Source of the DNA: Vitrella brassicaformis
Lineage: Eukaryota > Sar > Vitrellaceae
Direction of reading: 5' to 3'
Assembly (NCBI GenBank): GCA_001179505.1
Contig: CDMY01000447.1
Location: 205,096-269,095, forward strand
Length of the DNA stretch: 64,000 nt
In this document: positions 46,649 through 58,179 of the stretch, in pieces
Position numbering within the stretch: position 1 is the first letter of the stretch
Layout of the letters: every line of letters begins with the position of its first letter
Position numbers and translations under genes: made by a program
Notes under the pieces: generated by a model
What the model was told of the DNA's origin: nothing
Database searches by the model: none
The model's input: only the letters and a program-made list of their open reading frames with translations

Positions 46649-47271
46649 TGACGGATGTGGCACGCTTACAGAGAGAGCGTCACTCTTGCTGTCTTTTGTT
46701 TCTGAATTGTTTCCTCCTATCTGTCTGTCTACCGATGGATCGGTCTGTGAGCGAGTTGCGAGTGAGAGCAGGCCCAATTCACACCTGTACAGTAGCTGCA
46801 AAGAAAGCCACACAGTGACAACACCATCCCATCTGTGGGCGAGTAGTTGCCCATCACACACACGTCGTGTCGTATATGTTGTGCTGGGGGTGGGGGTGGG
46901 GGGCTTTTTCATTGTCATGCTGGCGGCGCTGTCGTTGTTGCCGTGGGTACCTTTCTCTGGGTGGGGCGGGTGGCTACTTGTGGATACGCCAACGTGTGAT
47001 GAATTGCTGCGGGCCTACTTCCTTGCTTGATGCGGCTGCGTTTGGTGGTGGTGACATGCATATGATGATGTGATGAAGTGTTTATCGGCGTTGCTTGCAG
47101 ACCCGTTTGCATTGGCTAACATTGGCTTGAGCGCATTGGATGGATCGCTACGAGCACATCCACCCACAGCTACCCACAGCTACAATTATCCCACCCCCGA
47201 CAGTAAGCATTTGCCCATCCAGATGTCTGAACACAGCCATCCATCCATCCATACGCTGCCGTCTATCTTAT
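46649..47271. other. Spacer between convergent sulfite oxidase and methyltransferase genes
   Basis: A GGTGGGGG tract lies at about 46885 and an ATCCATCC repeat at about 47238-47253. An open frame at 46686-47030 with a hydrophobic stretch (VVYVVLGVGVGGFFIVMLAA) is noted, but it has no splice context and is probably 3' UTR. Confidence 0.45.
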
Positions 47272-48778
47272 CTATCCAGCACAGCCCTCCCCGCCACGCA
47301 GCTGTCTCTTGAGGCTCGTCTTGGTCAGCTCATAGAGAGCGATTGCGGCAGCATGAGAAACCGTCAGGGAGTCGCCCGCCATCTGGGGGATGGACACCAC
47401 CTCAGTGCATGCAGACAGGACAGCATCTGACGCACCCTGCAACCACACAGCCGCAGCGAAACACAAGCCCGAGAAATGTTTCAAGAATGCGTGTGGATGC
47501 GGCTTTGTGTGTCTCACCGTGTCTTCATTGCCCACCACGGCCGCCCAGTTGTCGTCATCATGCCCATGGAGGAACTGCGCACACAACAAAGATGACACGC
47601 CCACAGAGAGAGCCACGTGCCTGCCCCCCTGGTGCCTCCTCCCACCTCCCACCTCGTTAGCACATGGTGAAGTCCCATACACAGTGATGCCCATTTGCTT
47701 CATCTGCTGTATCACCCTTGGCAGCGTGGCCTCAGGACAGTGACAGATGTCAAAGTGGAACAGCGACCCGATGCTCACGCGCGCCGCCCTGGCGTTGCAC
47801 CCCGCCCACGACACGTCCGTCATCACAATCGACCGCAGACCGAATGAGAAGGCCGTCCGTAGCAGAGTGCCGACGTTATCAGCGCTGCGCACATCGGCGA
47901 GAACGAGGAATGGCGGCCTCATGTTGGCCAGTATGAGATCTACTCGCTGCTCCCACTCCTTTATCCTCTGTCCCAAGGCTTTTTCAGCCGCTGTGCCGTC
48001 CCTGATTGACGGCCGCTTGACGCTTCGCTCGCTTCGCTCGCCCGCCATGGGATAGTCGGCGATTTGGCTGCCTTGGAGGTCGAACAGAGCCCCAATGGCG
48101 TGGTCGTGGTTCAGTGGCATTCCCACAATCTCGCCTGATCACGTACGCGGCAAGACGATGGATGCAGCACACCAGATTGCATGAGTGATCTTCTTCTTAT
48201 GCCTACTGATCAGTGCTCTCGGGCATGTGAGGACAGGCCCGTCGAGCGAGAGCGCCTCCAAGTCGTCCCGTAGCGACTCAAACAACCTGCAGCCAATCTT
48301 GATAGATATCCTGAAAGCGCTGATCGATCGATGACTTTTGCACTCACTCACTTATTCACTCAATCACTCACTCATTCGCTCACTCGAGTGACACGAGGAC
48401 GGACAGGCACCTCTGTTTGCCCTGGAAAGCCCTCCTGGTGGCCTTGTCAGACATGGCCACCACGTAGTTCATGCCCCTGTCAAACATCTCTCTCCTCTTT
48501 GCACTGTACACCAACTCATTGCGGCCCTGTGACCACACGGAGGGGTGCACACAGACAGAAGCCAACACATTGAGTCAAGCAAGGTCAGAGTCAGTACTAG
48601 GCGGATCGGATCTGACCTTTTTCATCTTGTAGAGTTCCACTCGCTCGTCGTCAGCTGTTGCTATCACCACGACCTCGTGATTCACAAGACCCGGCGGATC
48701 TGCGCATCCGTTCGCCGCTCTCTCTTCTCCATCAGCCGGTGCGTGGCAAGTGCTGTTGGCGGCGTCTGAGCTTTTCAT
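47272..48778 (-). CDS. SpoU/TrmH-family RNA 2'-O-methyltransferase
   Basis: The start at 48776-48778 gives MKSSDAANSTCHAPADGEER, then VVVIATADDERVELYKMKK. Next exons give NELVYSAKRREMFDRGMNYV and LFESLRDDLEALSLDGPVLT. The SPOUT domain (47270-48020) shows motif 1 VRSADNVGTLLRTAFSFGLR, ARVSIGSLFHFDI, motif 2 WAAVVGNEDTGASDAVLSAC and motif 3 IPQMAGDSLTVSHAAAIALY followed by ELTKTSL. Motif 3 has Thr where SLNVS has Asn. The stop is TAG at 47272-47274. The fold forms a deep trefoil knot that binds SAM and methylates a ribose in tRNA or rRNA; the substrate cannot be told. A short upstream ORF (MSEASPCLRRA) precedes the proposed start in the 5' leader. Confidence 0.88.
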
Positions 48779-49150
48779 TTCCTCGGGAGGCTTTAACGCC
48801 GGCTTCGTAGCGCAGTGTATGCGACTCAGGCCCTTCGTAGGCACGGTGAAGCCTCAGACATGCCAAACTCCGGATCGAGTGGATCGAATTCATTGACGCC
48901 TTGTACAGGTAGGGTGGTCTGTCACATCCATCGAGGCATGAATGCGACCATCCACTGTCAGCCACAGGACCGACCCTCGCCGGCCGGCAAAGGAGGTCGC
49001 GGCCACACCAGCTACTTACAAACACGCCATGATACATACACACACCCACACCCACACCCACACACCCAGATGCATCCCTTCCTACCTCTACAGACTCAGG
49101 CGTGCATAGGTGCACGTCAGGTATATATACAAAGTACACACCGGTCTTGG
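48779..49150. other. Spacer: methyltransferase 5' flank and RRM-gene 3' flank
   Basis: It contains a CACACC repeat at about 49038-49068 and a GTATATATAC stretch at about 49120. No exon is seen apart from the short upstream ORF of the methyltransferase. Confidence 0.45.
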
Positions 49151-51034
49151 CTACCTCGCCGCCACCCGCATGGCCCTTGCAATGGCCTCGACCAATGCGT
49201 CCGCCCCCTGCAGCCGCATGCCTCGCCTGTTTCTCATATTGCCGGCACCACTCCCGCTGCCGCTGCCGGTGCTGGTGCTGCTGGTGCTGTTTTGCGTCCG
49301 TCGTTTGTTGCTCTTGGTGGGTGTCTTGGTGGCCGTGGGGCGGTAAGGGTGCACGAGACGCAGACCGGCCAGCTCGGGTACGGGCTCGGTCAAGGAGGCG
49401 GAGGACAAATTCTGGACAGACAAAGGGAAAACAGGCACACGTGAATGTTCATGTGTGGAAGGGAGTCCCTGTCTGGGTCACCTTTCGTCTGATGGCCAGC
49501 ATGATGTCGAGGCCATACTTGCGGGTGCCCACATCCACACAGCCCTCGGCCAGCTCCTCCTGGCTGTCTTGTGATTCCCTCACCCCCTCTCCCTCCTTGT
49601 CTGCCTCCCCCTTGTCGTCGCCGGCTGTGTTGCTCTCTTCAGTCTTCGAAGATGCGATCATCTGCGCCATGGACGGCCACGAGGGGGCGTACTGAGATGC
49701 GCCGAAATGCGAGTAGCTCCCACTACACGCAATCCATCCGTCCACCCGTCCATCCCATGTGCCATGCGAATGGATTGGTGTGCAGATCCGGACCCACCTG
49801 CTGTCGATGGTAGGCATGTCTGTAGTTGACACGTTGGATTGGGAGTCGGCGCCGGTCTGCTGCTGCTGCTGCTGCTGCTGGATGTCAACCAGCCGCTCGA
49901 AGATCAGCATGCTCTGCTGATAGAACTCATCCGTGTCAGGTGAAGTGGCCAGCGGGATCGGCCTGAATGCCATGCGACCGACAAGGCAGACCATCACACC
50001 CACCCAAACCGTCCATCTCTTCTATCCGCCCCCTTACCTGTTCTCATCGATCCAGGCCTTCTCGACGAACATGACACTCTCCACCCAAAGGTCAGCCCGG
50101 CTCATGCCCGCCACTCTGCCGCTCTTGATCAGCTCGGCCAGGGAGGACGGTGGGCGCATGATGGGCTGCTGTTGGGGCTGAGAGGGCTGGGAGGAGGACG
50201 GCTGTTTGTGGTAGAAGGCCTCCTCGCCAAAATACACCTCCAGATGCCTCCCTGCGGACACGCGGATGGATGGATGGACGGATGGATGGGCGTGTGCACA
50301 GATGTGGTATGTTATGTTGTTCCGGTGGATGTGTGTGAGGGGCAGAGCAGAGCAGCGCACCTTTGACGAGGTTGCCCTGTGTGTAGTTCATCGCCTTGCA
50401 CGCCTCCTGGCGGGACGCATACCGCAGGAACCCTGCACACAACACAACACAACACAACCGACACACCGATAGACAGACACTTATGGCCGTGTGTCTGCGT
50501 TGTGTGTCGGTACACACCGAATCCCTCCATCTTGCCGTTGTCGTCACGAGCAACCCAACATCTGATGCACACAGACAGACAGACAGACACGGCAAGGCCA
50601 TGCATTAATGTACCTGCCCTGCAACAACCAGCCAGCCCTCCCCCGCACCTCTGCAGCGACCCAAACGGCGCGAATAGGACCCGGAGGTCATCGGCCGACC
50701 AGCATTCGGGCACGTTGAACACATACAGGCCTGAACCTGCCATCCATCCACAGCCACATGCAATATTCATCTCACTCACGCTTGTGTTCCCATCCACCAG
50801 TAGTATCTTGTGCTGGCGCTTCTGTTGCTGGCTGACGGGCGAGCATCTGTCACACGCACGGACGCACGCAGGCGCATGCATCGCACACCCAGCCCAGCCG
50901 TGATCAACACATCTATCTATCTCCCGGCCTTCATCGTTAGTTACCTTTCGGGAAGCGCCGTGGGTTTGGATCGTATGGACACCAGCAGCTGACGACAAAC
51001 CCATCCCAAACCAGGGTTCAAACCCTGCGGCCAT
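49151..51034 (-). CDS. RRM RNA-binding protein with disordered C-terminus
   Basis: The start at 51032-51034 gives MAAGFEPWFGMGLSSAAGVH; the exon donor follows SRK. A single RRM spans about 50230-50745: RNP2 SGLYVFNVPECWSADDLRVL with FAPFGSLQRCWVARD, RNP1 GKMEGFGFLRYASRQEACKA, and NYTQGNLVKGRHLEVYF. Next come a Gln/Pro/Ser-rich segment, the helix VESVMFVEKAWIDENR, an eight-Gln run (about 49862), an acidic stretch and LRLVHPYRP. The Gly/Ser-rich C-terminus ends DALVEAIARAMRVAAR, TAG 49151-49153. Aromatic residues in both RNP motifs support single-stranded RNA binding, for example in splicing or mRNA control. The family resembles the terminal RRM of CELF/Bruno proteins only loosely. Signals of targeting are absent. 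Confidence 0.85.
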
Positions 51035-51172
51035 GGTGAAACCCTGCGGCCGAACGGTCCATCACACAATGAAACAGCGAAACTGTTTCTAGCTTCTCTT
51101 CGCTCGACAAACAAAAGAAAAGGCAGCTCCATGCATACAACACCACGCAGACAGGCAAAATGTCGCTGCCCT

Positions 51173-52585
51173 CTATACGAGAGCGGCCAGCCCTTGGCCG
51201 TGCTCATCGAACCACTCCCGCACCCCCTGCTGCACCTCTGCAATGGTCTCAGTCCGCTCTGTCCACTCGCACGCCACGCCACGACCGATCACGGCCGCCA
51301 GCCGATCCAAATCACCCACACCCTCACCCAGGCACTCAGCCAACACGCGACAGAGCCACTCGACGTTCTCATCCGAATCGACGGGCACACGCGGATGACG
51401 ACCTAATGGACATCACATACTTGCTGGTTGATCGCTCTCCGTGTATTGTATGCGATGCACACATACGTACCGGTGAGCATCCACAGCAGCGTCCCCGTAA
51501 CGCCAAACACATCTGTCCGGTCGCCAACCCGCCCCATCATGATTTCTGGGCCCTGGAAATGACCCCTTCGAGACTGGGTGGTCTTGGACGAGTCGCTCGC
51601 AGCCAGACGGCCGTTGGCCCAGTCGACCAGCAGCACCGGCGGACACGAAGCGGTCGGACCACTCCAGCTGGAGCTGCTGCTCGACAAGGGGGGGTCCGTC
51701 AGAACGAGCAGGTTGGACGGGTTCACGTCGCAGTGATACACATGAAGCCCGTTGGCCCACACCACCCCCTCGCAGAGGTCGAACCACCAGCTGAAGGCAA
51801 GGCGCTTGTCGGCTGGCGGGCCGAGTGACAGCAGGGTCTGGCCGGGGTGGAAGTTCATGAGCGCGCACTTGCGGGACCGATCGCTGCCGATGAACTCGGG
51901 AATGCACGACGGCGGCGAGCCACTGCTGCCTGTGGTGAGGTGGGGAGGAGGGGAGAGGGGCGGGGAAGAGCTGCTGGACGAGGCCGCCGTGCCGTTGGAT
52001 GGCTCGTCACTCAACTCGAGGCCGTTGAGCCGTCGGAGAGCGCCCTCCTCGTTGGAATAGAAGAGCCGACCATTCTTGCCGCCCTTGAACTCCTGACGAA
52101 AGCGTCAAAAGGTCGTGTCATGAAGGAGGGGTGTTTGCGTATGTATCGCCAGAATCGAGTGTGGATACATACCTTGATGACGACCTCGCGGGAAGTCTCT
52201 ACGATCCCCTCCCCAGTCACGGTCTTGCTCGTCAGCTGCACGCGATAGCAGCTGGCCTGGCGGCCCTTGCCCACCCGGCCCCGTCGATGCGGCACCTCCA
52301 CGACACCCGTGGAGCCGTCACGCAATGTCAGCTCCCATCGGTGCCTCTCCTCGCCGCCGTTGCTGCCCCGCTCCCTCTCCCTCTCAGCCCGCCGCCTCTC
52401 CCTATCACGGTCTCGGTCTCGCCCGGGGAAGCGGATTGGCATGACACCAGGGATCTCGCCAAAGAGGCCATCCTCCCGGACCTCTGCACTGTCACGGGGG
52501 GCGATGGCGCGGCGGTTGACGATTGGCCGCACGTTGTCTGCCTCCCACGTTTTGATGGAGCCGTCGGGCCGACAGATGAGGTACT

Positions 52586-52617
<32 letters not shown>

Positions 52618-53044
52618 CAAGGTGTATGGGATCGGTCGGCCGCCGGTCGGTCCATCCATGTGATGTGGGTGTGCAGTGCACCTTGTATTCGTATGGTGTG
52701 CCCGAGGGGATGGAGACCGTCAGTGTCCATGTCGGGTAGGCACTGCCCGCTGACAGCATCAGCGGCTCCGTCTGGCGCCACTCGTGGAGGGCAGAGCAGC
52801 TGCCGAGGATCCCAACTACAGATCCAGAAGCCACCAAACACACGCATCCGTCAGTGAATCATCTGAGCTTCCCAGTGCGTGTCTGACCTGCCTCTCCCCA
52901 TCTGGTCTTCTCGCACTTGACGCTGAAGGTCACAGGCACCATAACCGGTGCGGGCGTGGAGGCCTCCGGCTCTTCATCTTCATCGTCGCCGTTTTCATCT
53001 TGCCATAGAGAACCATCTGTTACTTCATCGTTGCCCATCTCCAT
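51173..53044 (-). CDS. CBM20 starch-binding domain fused to a degenerate protein kinase
   Basis: Start ATG 53042-53044 (MEMGNDEVTDGSLWQDENGD, acidic leader). A CBM20 follows across three exons: VPVTFSVKCEKTRWGEA, VGILGSCSALHEWRQTEPLM, YPTWTLTVSIPSGTPYEYKY and LICRPDGSIKTWEADNVRPI; the W of HEW and of KTWE are the expected glucan-stacking positions. A basic linker (RDRDRERRRAERERERG) leads to a kinase-like domain: GRVGKGRQASCYRVQL (Gly-loop region), SREVVIK (beta3 Lys), LHVYHCDVNPSNLLVL (catalytic loop, HRD changed to HCD, N kept), PVLLVDWANGRLAA (DFG changed to DWA), HFQGPEIMMGRVGDRTDVFG and TLLWMLTGTY. The C-terminal helical region ends at TAG 51173-51175. The Asp residues of both motifs remain, so weak activity is possible. 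It is likely to sit on storage polysaccharide (floridean-type starch or amylopectin). Confidence 0.83.
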
Positions 53045-53558
53045 CGTTAGTTACGGGAGCAACAGATCAGTACGTACCAGCAATTGTACAGGCGAAGATA
53101 AAGCTGCGAAAAGGGTCAGCTTAGAACGAACTCTTTTCGGGATCGCAAGCTCGCATTCATCCTTCGTTCGTTCGTCGCATGGCTGCACCGTGCTCCTGCC
53201 GACAATCCTCCTTTCAGCAGTCATTGGACGAAAAAGAAGTGGTGTTGGCATGTGTCCCATTCATTCATTCTGTGAAAGTGAGTGACAAACTACTGACTGC
53301 ACCCACCCAGCATCATTTCATTGGCCACCATGGTTGGACAGCTCTCCTCTCCCCGCTCCCCTCTTCCTATCCACAAACCACACACGCGTCCCTCCCGCCG
53401 TCCCATCTCTCCCGCACCCCGCCCAGTCCCCACCCCACCCCACCCGTGGGGCTGCCCGCCCTCCCTCTCCCAGCCTACCTATCATACAGACACCAAGACG
53501 TCCAGAGAGAAGCCATCAGAAGATTTCAGTCATATCAGATCCTATCAGATCAGATCAG
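53045..53558. other. Spacer: CBM20-kinase 5' flank and lipase-maturation-factor 3' flank
   Basis: It contains a TTCGTTCGTTCG repeat at about 53163 and a C-rich CCACCCC segment at about 53400-53460. No supportable exon is seen. Confidence 0.45.
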
Positions 53559-56500
53559 TCAATCGGCATCCCTGTGTGACCGTCGTCGTCTTTGCCGCCC
53601 GCTGCCAGTGTGCGGCGCCTCCCTCGTCTCCCCCCTCTCCGGCCGCTCGGGGCTGTTGCGTGAGGGCATGCAGGTGCCGCTGTGGGGCATGTCGCCGTGC
53701 TGCCACATCGACATGGACGGTGACATGTCCATCAGCCCACTGCCGCTGCCAGGGTGGGTGGTGGTGGTGGTCGTCGGGGATGAGTCTTGTCTGGCGGGCC
53801 TCGCTGCTGCTGACTCGGACTGTGTGGCGCATTGGTGTTCGAATACGTCGGCGAAGTGCTGCCTAATCCACCACTGGCCGCGCTGCCAAGACTCGTTCAA
53901 AGACGCCTTCACGAACGAGATCAGGATAGAAGGCCCATGCATTATAGACAGACACAGAATGAGTAGAGGCCCTTCCCTTCCCTTGCCTCTTTCTGCTGAC
54001 TGACCTCCACTGCCTGAGGGTCTGGTTCCACCACCTCAGCCCCCCTGTCGCCCTGCGCATCTGTAAGTCCCTCGGGTGAGATGGCCTCCCGCATCGAGCG
54101 CCCCGTGGGTGGGGCAAAGAAATACTCCCACAGACTGATCCTCAATGCACGCGGCCTGCTGCCCTTGAGCCACGGATTCTGATGGAATGGAAAGAAGGGG
54201 GCAGACAAGGCGATGCGATGGACGGATGTGTGCAGTGCAACTGCACATGTGCTGTGCGACCCGGTGTGTGTTCTGTGTGGTGTGTGTGTGTGTAGGGTAC
54301 CCTTCGGTCATCGATGAGTCTCATGACTGCTGGCTCCCTCTTGACGAGCTTGGTGATGAACGCCAGCAGCCAGCCCGGCGCACCCTTGCCGAAACTAAAC
54401 ACACACAGACACGACACGACACGACACGACACAAGACACACGGCTCCTGGACTGAACGGTGCGGTGCCATCCTGTTCTCTATGTCACCTGATCTGGGCGC
54501 CCAGTGCCGCCAGCTTGATGAAGCGCAATGGCACAAACCTGCAGGAAGGAAAAAAGAGAATGTGGCGGATGCACGGACAGAACGGTGCCAGTGGATGGCT
54601 ACCCTCTCCCCTCTGTCTACCAGAGTCTCCAGTCGAGTCTAGGAAGGTGTCCGAAGGCAATGCACGGTGGGGTCCGGTCGATGGCCCCCGGCTTGTAGTA
54701 GAGGTCGACTTCCACCCACCGCATCTGTCCGTCCACCTCGTGCAGCTCCTCAAACACCATCTCGAACCGGGATGTAGTCATGTTAGCAAACAGCCCTGCA
54801 CAACGACCGACCGACCGACCGACCGACAGACAAAGAGATGCATGGAAATCACCCATCCATCATTTCATTTCGTGTGTGTCTGTGTGTGGTTGGTGTGTCT
54901 GTGTGCAGTCTTGACTGCACTGACCGTACCGTAGGAGTTGCAGAGGCTGATGGGGGCGAGGAAGTCGTGCATCCAGAGGCACCAGTCGGGAGGCGCCACG
55001 CGGTAGCGGCGCCACACACGAAAAAGAGGCACACTATTGCCACACACATACACCTACACACAACACACACAACACACAACACACAACACACACAACACAC
55101 ACAACACACACAACACACACAACACACACAACACACACAACACACACAACACACACAACACACAACACACAACACACAACACATCCGTATTCATGGAGCC
55201 TGCCTGTAGCCATGGGAGGGTGGGTATGCTTACTCACTGACCCACCAGCATGAAGAGCAACACGAGGCACGTGACGGCCGCTGGGAGCCCCCTCCTCCGC
55301 CACTCCATCAAGTCACGGAAATCCCCACACACACCAGACATGTCCACACTCCGCAGAAGCGCACCGTTCCTCTCCCCTGGGGAGGGACCCACCAAGGAAA
55401 CAGCGACACATGCACGGCTCTGGAATGCATTCATATTATGATGTGATGTGGGCGCACCAGCGATGGCTTTGAGAATGCCGTCGTCGAGGAGGCTGATAGA
55501 GATGGCGACGGTGAGGCCATTGAAGAATCCGTAGTTGCCCGTCACACCGATGAGCACCATCAGGAGGGTGAAGCCCACGAAGGTGGCCAGCCGGCAGAAG
55601 CGCTCCCCGAAGATGGCTATGGGCAGGAGACACTGCAAAAAGTGGGTGCTGTAGCACTGGAACGCCTTCATCGGACCCCAATGCGCAAACCCTGCATGTC
55701 ATGCAGGGGTCGAAGAGCGGACAACACACGTGCAGGCAGGCAGGCCTTTGCGTCACCTCTCCCTCCCTCCCTCCCTCCCTCCTCGCTCTCTCTCTCCTCG
55801 CTCACATGAGACCGGATTGGGCAGCGGCTGCGTGAAGTAGTGGTAGTGCATTGCCGTGTGGTTGGCCCACTTGGGACAGCTGGACGCTGTCAAGACAAGA
55901 CAAGACGCCAGCCAGAGAGCCACGTGCACACACGCTCTCCCTCGCTCACACAAGACCTCCGTCTGTCTTCTCTTTGTACTGACCGAATTTGCAGATGCCG
56001 GATGAGAACATGAGTTTGAAGAGGCAGATGCGGAAGACGTGGCAGGTGAGTGTGGCCGCTAGGGGCGTGTGGCGGCTGCACGCCCAGCTGCCCACCACCC
56101 CTATCACATTGCACTCCAGCAGCAACGCGTCCCTGTGTGGGTGTATGTGTGTGTCAGTCAAGACAAGGAAGGATTAAGTCTGTGTGTGTCAGCAAGGCAA
56201 GGCAAGCCGCTTCTCGTTCGCACCCCCTCACCATTGGAAGTTCAAGAAGTCCCTCCCTGACAGACAGACAGACAGACAGACCAAGGGTAAAAGCAACACA
56301 CGCTCATCGCCGCTCTCCAGCACGCCAGCCAAGGTCCCCCCTCCCTCCCTCTCTCTCTGCTGTCAGTGTGTCGCCCACCAGTGAGTTTGAAGTTGTTGTA
56401 CATGACGAAGAGCAGGAGAAAGGCGAGGCTCTGGACCGCACAGATGGCCACACTCACATAGGGCAGCCGCCACATCCCGCTCGCAGGCACGAACCACAGC

Positions 56501-56922
56501 CCCGTCACCAGAAGCGTCAACACCGACACCACCAGCCCCGCATAAGCAGCCAACGAAGGTCTGTCACTCCAGGGGCCTCGCCAGAACAGCACGCACCCCT
56601 TGAGCACCAGGTAGAGCAGAGGGGACCTCAAGGGCTGCTCATTCGACGCAGCAAGACGCTCTTGCATGATGCTGACAGATGACGAGAGGGGGAGGATGCC
56701 TCCCGACGAGCTGATGAGTCCATCGACTTGCGGGACGAGTGAAGCGAAGGCGGCCACGTTGATAGCGGCGAGTGCGGCGAGCAGGGCGCGCAGTGTGACG
56801 GTTGAAGAGAAGAAGCAGCCGCTCCACGCGATGGATGCCACCGATATAACGCAGATGAGTCCAGACCAGAAATGACATGCCGAATCGCTCAGAAATGCTA
56901 TCGGAGCCTCCCGACCTTCCAT
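53559..56922 (-). CDS. Lipase maturation factor (LMF1/LMF2 family), ER membrane
   Basis: The start at 56920-56922 gives MEGREAPIAFLSDSACHFWS. The first exons hold several TM helices (LICVISVASIAWSGCFFSST, TLRALLAALAAINVAAFASL, LAAYAGLVVSVLTLLVTGLW, VSVAICAVQSLAFLLLFVMY). The family signature follows: DFLNFQWDALLLE (about 56120-56245), FRICLFKLMFSSGICKFG (about 55985-56040), YHYFTQPLPNPVS (about 55810-55850), FCRLATFVGFTLLMVLIGVT with GNYGFFNGLTVAISISLLDD (about 55460-55600). The lumenal domain has RWVEVDLYYKPGAIDRTPPC, FGHLPRLDWRLWFVPLRFIK and NPWLKGSRPRALRISLWEYF. A His/Ser/Met-rich tail ends at TGA 53559-53561. In animals these ER proteins are needed for folding of secreted lipases and other disulfide-rich proteins. 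One intron contains a 9-bp minisatellite. Confidence 0.87.
55056..55183. repeat. 9-bp minisatellite (AACACACAC)n in an intron
   Basis: About a dozen tandem copies of AACACACAC, with some shortened units, occupy one intron of the lipase maturation factor gene. All six frames are open through it, which produces spurious His/Thr/Asn ORFs. Confidence 0.95.
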
Positions 56923-57271
56923 TTATGACGGCACCAGCCTTGATGAAGTTCACGCCTTTCTGGACTGCGAGCTTAGGAAACATGCGAGCTTGAAAAAAGT
57001 GGCGATTCGTTCGTGCCCTTCTACACCTTGGATGTCCTTCAGCCGACATACGTGCGTGAGAAATCGGGATATTGACGTTGTTTGTGGCCGTCGATAGATC
57101 CTGGGATAGATCTCGTCATTCATTCTCAGAGGATGGATATCGATGTCCACGAGAGCCTCAACTATGGGTCAGGAACGAAAACGAACAACTGCACACTTGT
57201 TAAAGCGACTCCTTCGTCATCTTCACTTGATTGCTCCATGAACGAATGGTGTGTGTTGCAGGACGGCACTG
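56923..57271. promoter_or_regulatory. Divergent promoter interval between LMF and ERD2-like genes
   Basis: These 349 bp separate the two proposed start codons on opposite strands, so both 5' regulatory regions must lie here or overlap. A short open frame at 57133 could be an untranslated or alternative first exon of the ERD2-like gene. No TATA box is evident. Confidence 0.45.
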
Positions 57272-58179
57272 ATGTGGTTTGGAAGCAAATACAGCCACAG
57301 ACAGATCTATGCATCTATGTGTTGCCTTCGCCGTCACTCATCTGTTGATCTCTCCGTGGTGTGTGTAATGTATGTGCATCCTGATGGATGGCAGGTTCTT
57401 GGCCTACGCGGCGGTGCTATGGAAGCTGCAGACGGACCGGAGTGCCCTGGGGATGTCACTGCAGACGCTCTTCGCCCTGGTCTTCACCGAAATCAACAAT
57501 GTCATCCTGCAGGTCATGCTCAGCCACAAATACAAGTTCCCACTGGGGGCGGCCTTCTATGTCTGCGACGTCGCCACCACCGCCCTCTCCACCTTCTGCT
57601 TCTTCTACGTCTTGAAGCACTTCTACGCCACCTACGAGAGCACCAAAGACACATTCGGGCTCAAATTCTTCCGGGCGGTGTTTGGGGCACAAGTGGCCCG
57701 GTCGTCCTACTGGCTGTTTCTGTACCTTGTGGCCTTCATGCTGGCCGTGCCTCTGTTCCTATTCCGGCGCTCGCCGCTGCCGGGCGCTTTCAGCATATAC
57801 GAGTGCTTCGACGACGCCCTGCTGGCCGTGGCGCTGCTGCCGCAGCTGTACATGTTCTATAACAAGAGGCCGCGCAAAGTGAGCGGCATATTGGGCAACT
57901 TCATCATCTTCCTCCTCATGGCCCGGCTGTGCGCTCTCACATACTGGTAGGTCAAGACAGCACACACACACACACAGGGAAGCAGACAGCGATGGATGGA
58001 TGGATGGATGGATGGATGGACTCAGGTTGACTTATCCGCTGTTCAAGCGTGGAGCGATTCCGTCGAGGGGTCTGCACATCGCCACTGAGTCGCTCAACAT
58101 TCTCATCCTCATCGACTTCCTCTACTACTACCTGGTGGCCAAGGCCAAGGGAATGGCCGACATCTCACTGCCTATATGA
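57272..58179 (+). CDS. ERD2-like (KDEL-receptor-family/PQ-loop) multipass membrane protein
   Basis: Proposed exons 57272-57318, 57395-57946 and 58026-58179 join in frame. The start gives MWFGSKYSHRQIYASM, then FLAYAAVLWKLQTDRSALGM and SLQTLFALVFTEINNVILQV, matching the 'S-G-S-K-Q-LFALVF--RYLDLF' block of ERD2 proteins. YATYESTKDTF matches the TYD--DTF motif after TM4, and LPQLYMFYNKRPRKVSGILG with NFIIFLLMARLCALTYW matches the PQL-M and last helices. Seven hydrophobic segments can be counted. It ends DISLPI, TGA 58177-58179. Canonical KDEL receptors retrieve ER proteins from the Golgi. This one lacks several of the usual residues (Asn-Asn-Val in place of Arg-Tyr-Leu), so ligand binding may differ and it may belong to the ERD2-like subfamily. 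Confidence 0.72.

Noticed and set aside
46686-47030. Small membrane-protein frame with VVYVVLGVGVGGFFIV
   Set aside because: The sequence lies in the 3' flank of sulfite oxidase, with GT repeats explaining the Val/Gly content and no start or splice support.
51008-51036. tRNA T-arm-like string GGGTTCAAACCC
   Set aside because: There is no matching acceptor stem, D-arm or anticodon arm around it. It lies in the first exon of the RRM gene (GFEPW).
54838-55209. Open frames through the HNTQHT-type repeat
   Set aside because: They are translations of the 9-bp minisatellite inside an intron of the lipase maturation factor gene.
54838-55240. CRISPR-like regular repeats
   Set aside because: The units are 9 bp without spacers, in a eukaryotic intron.
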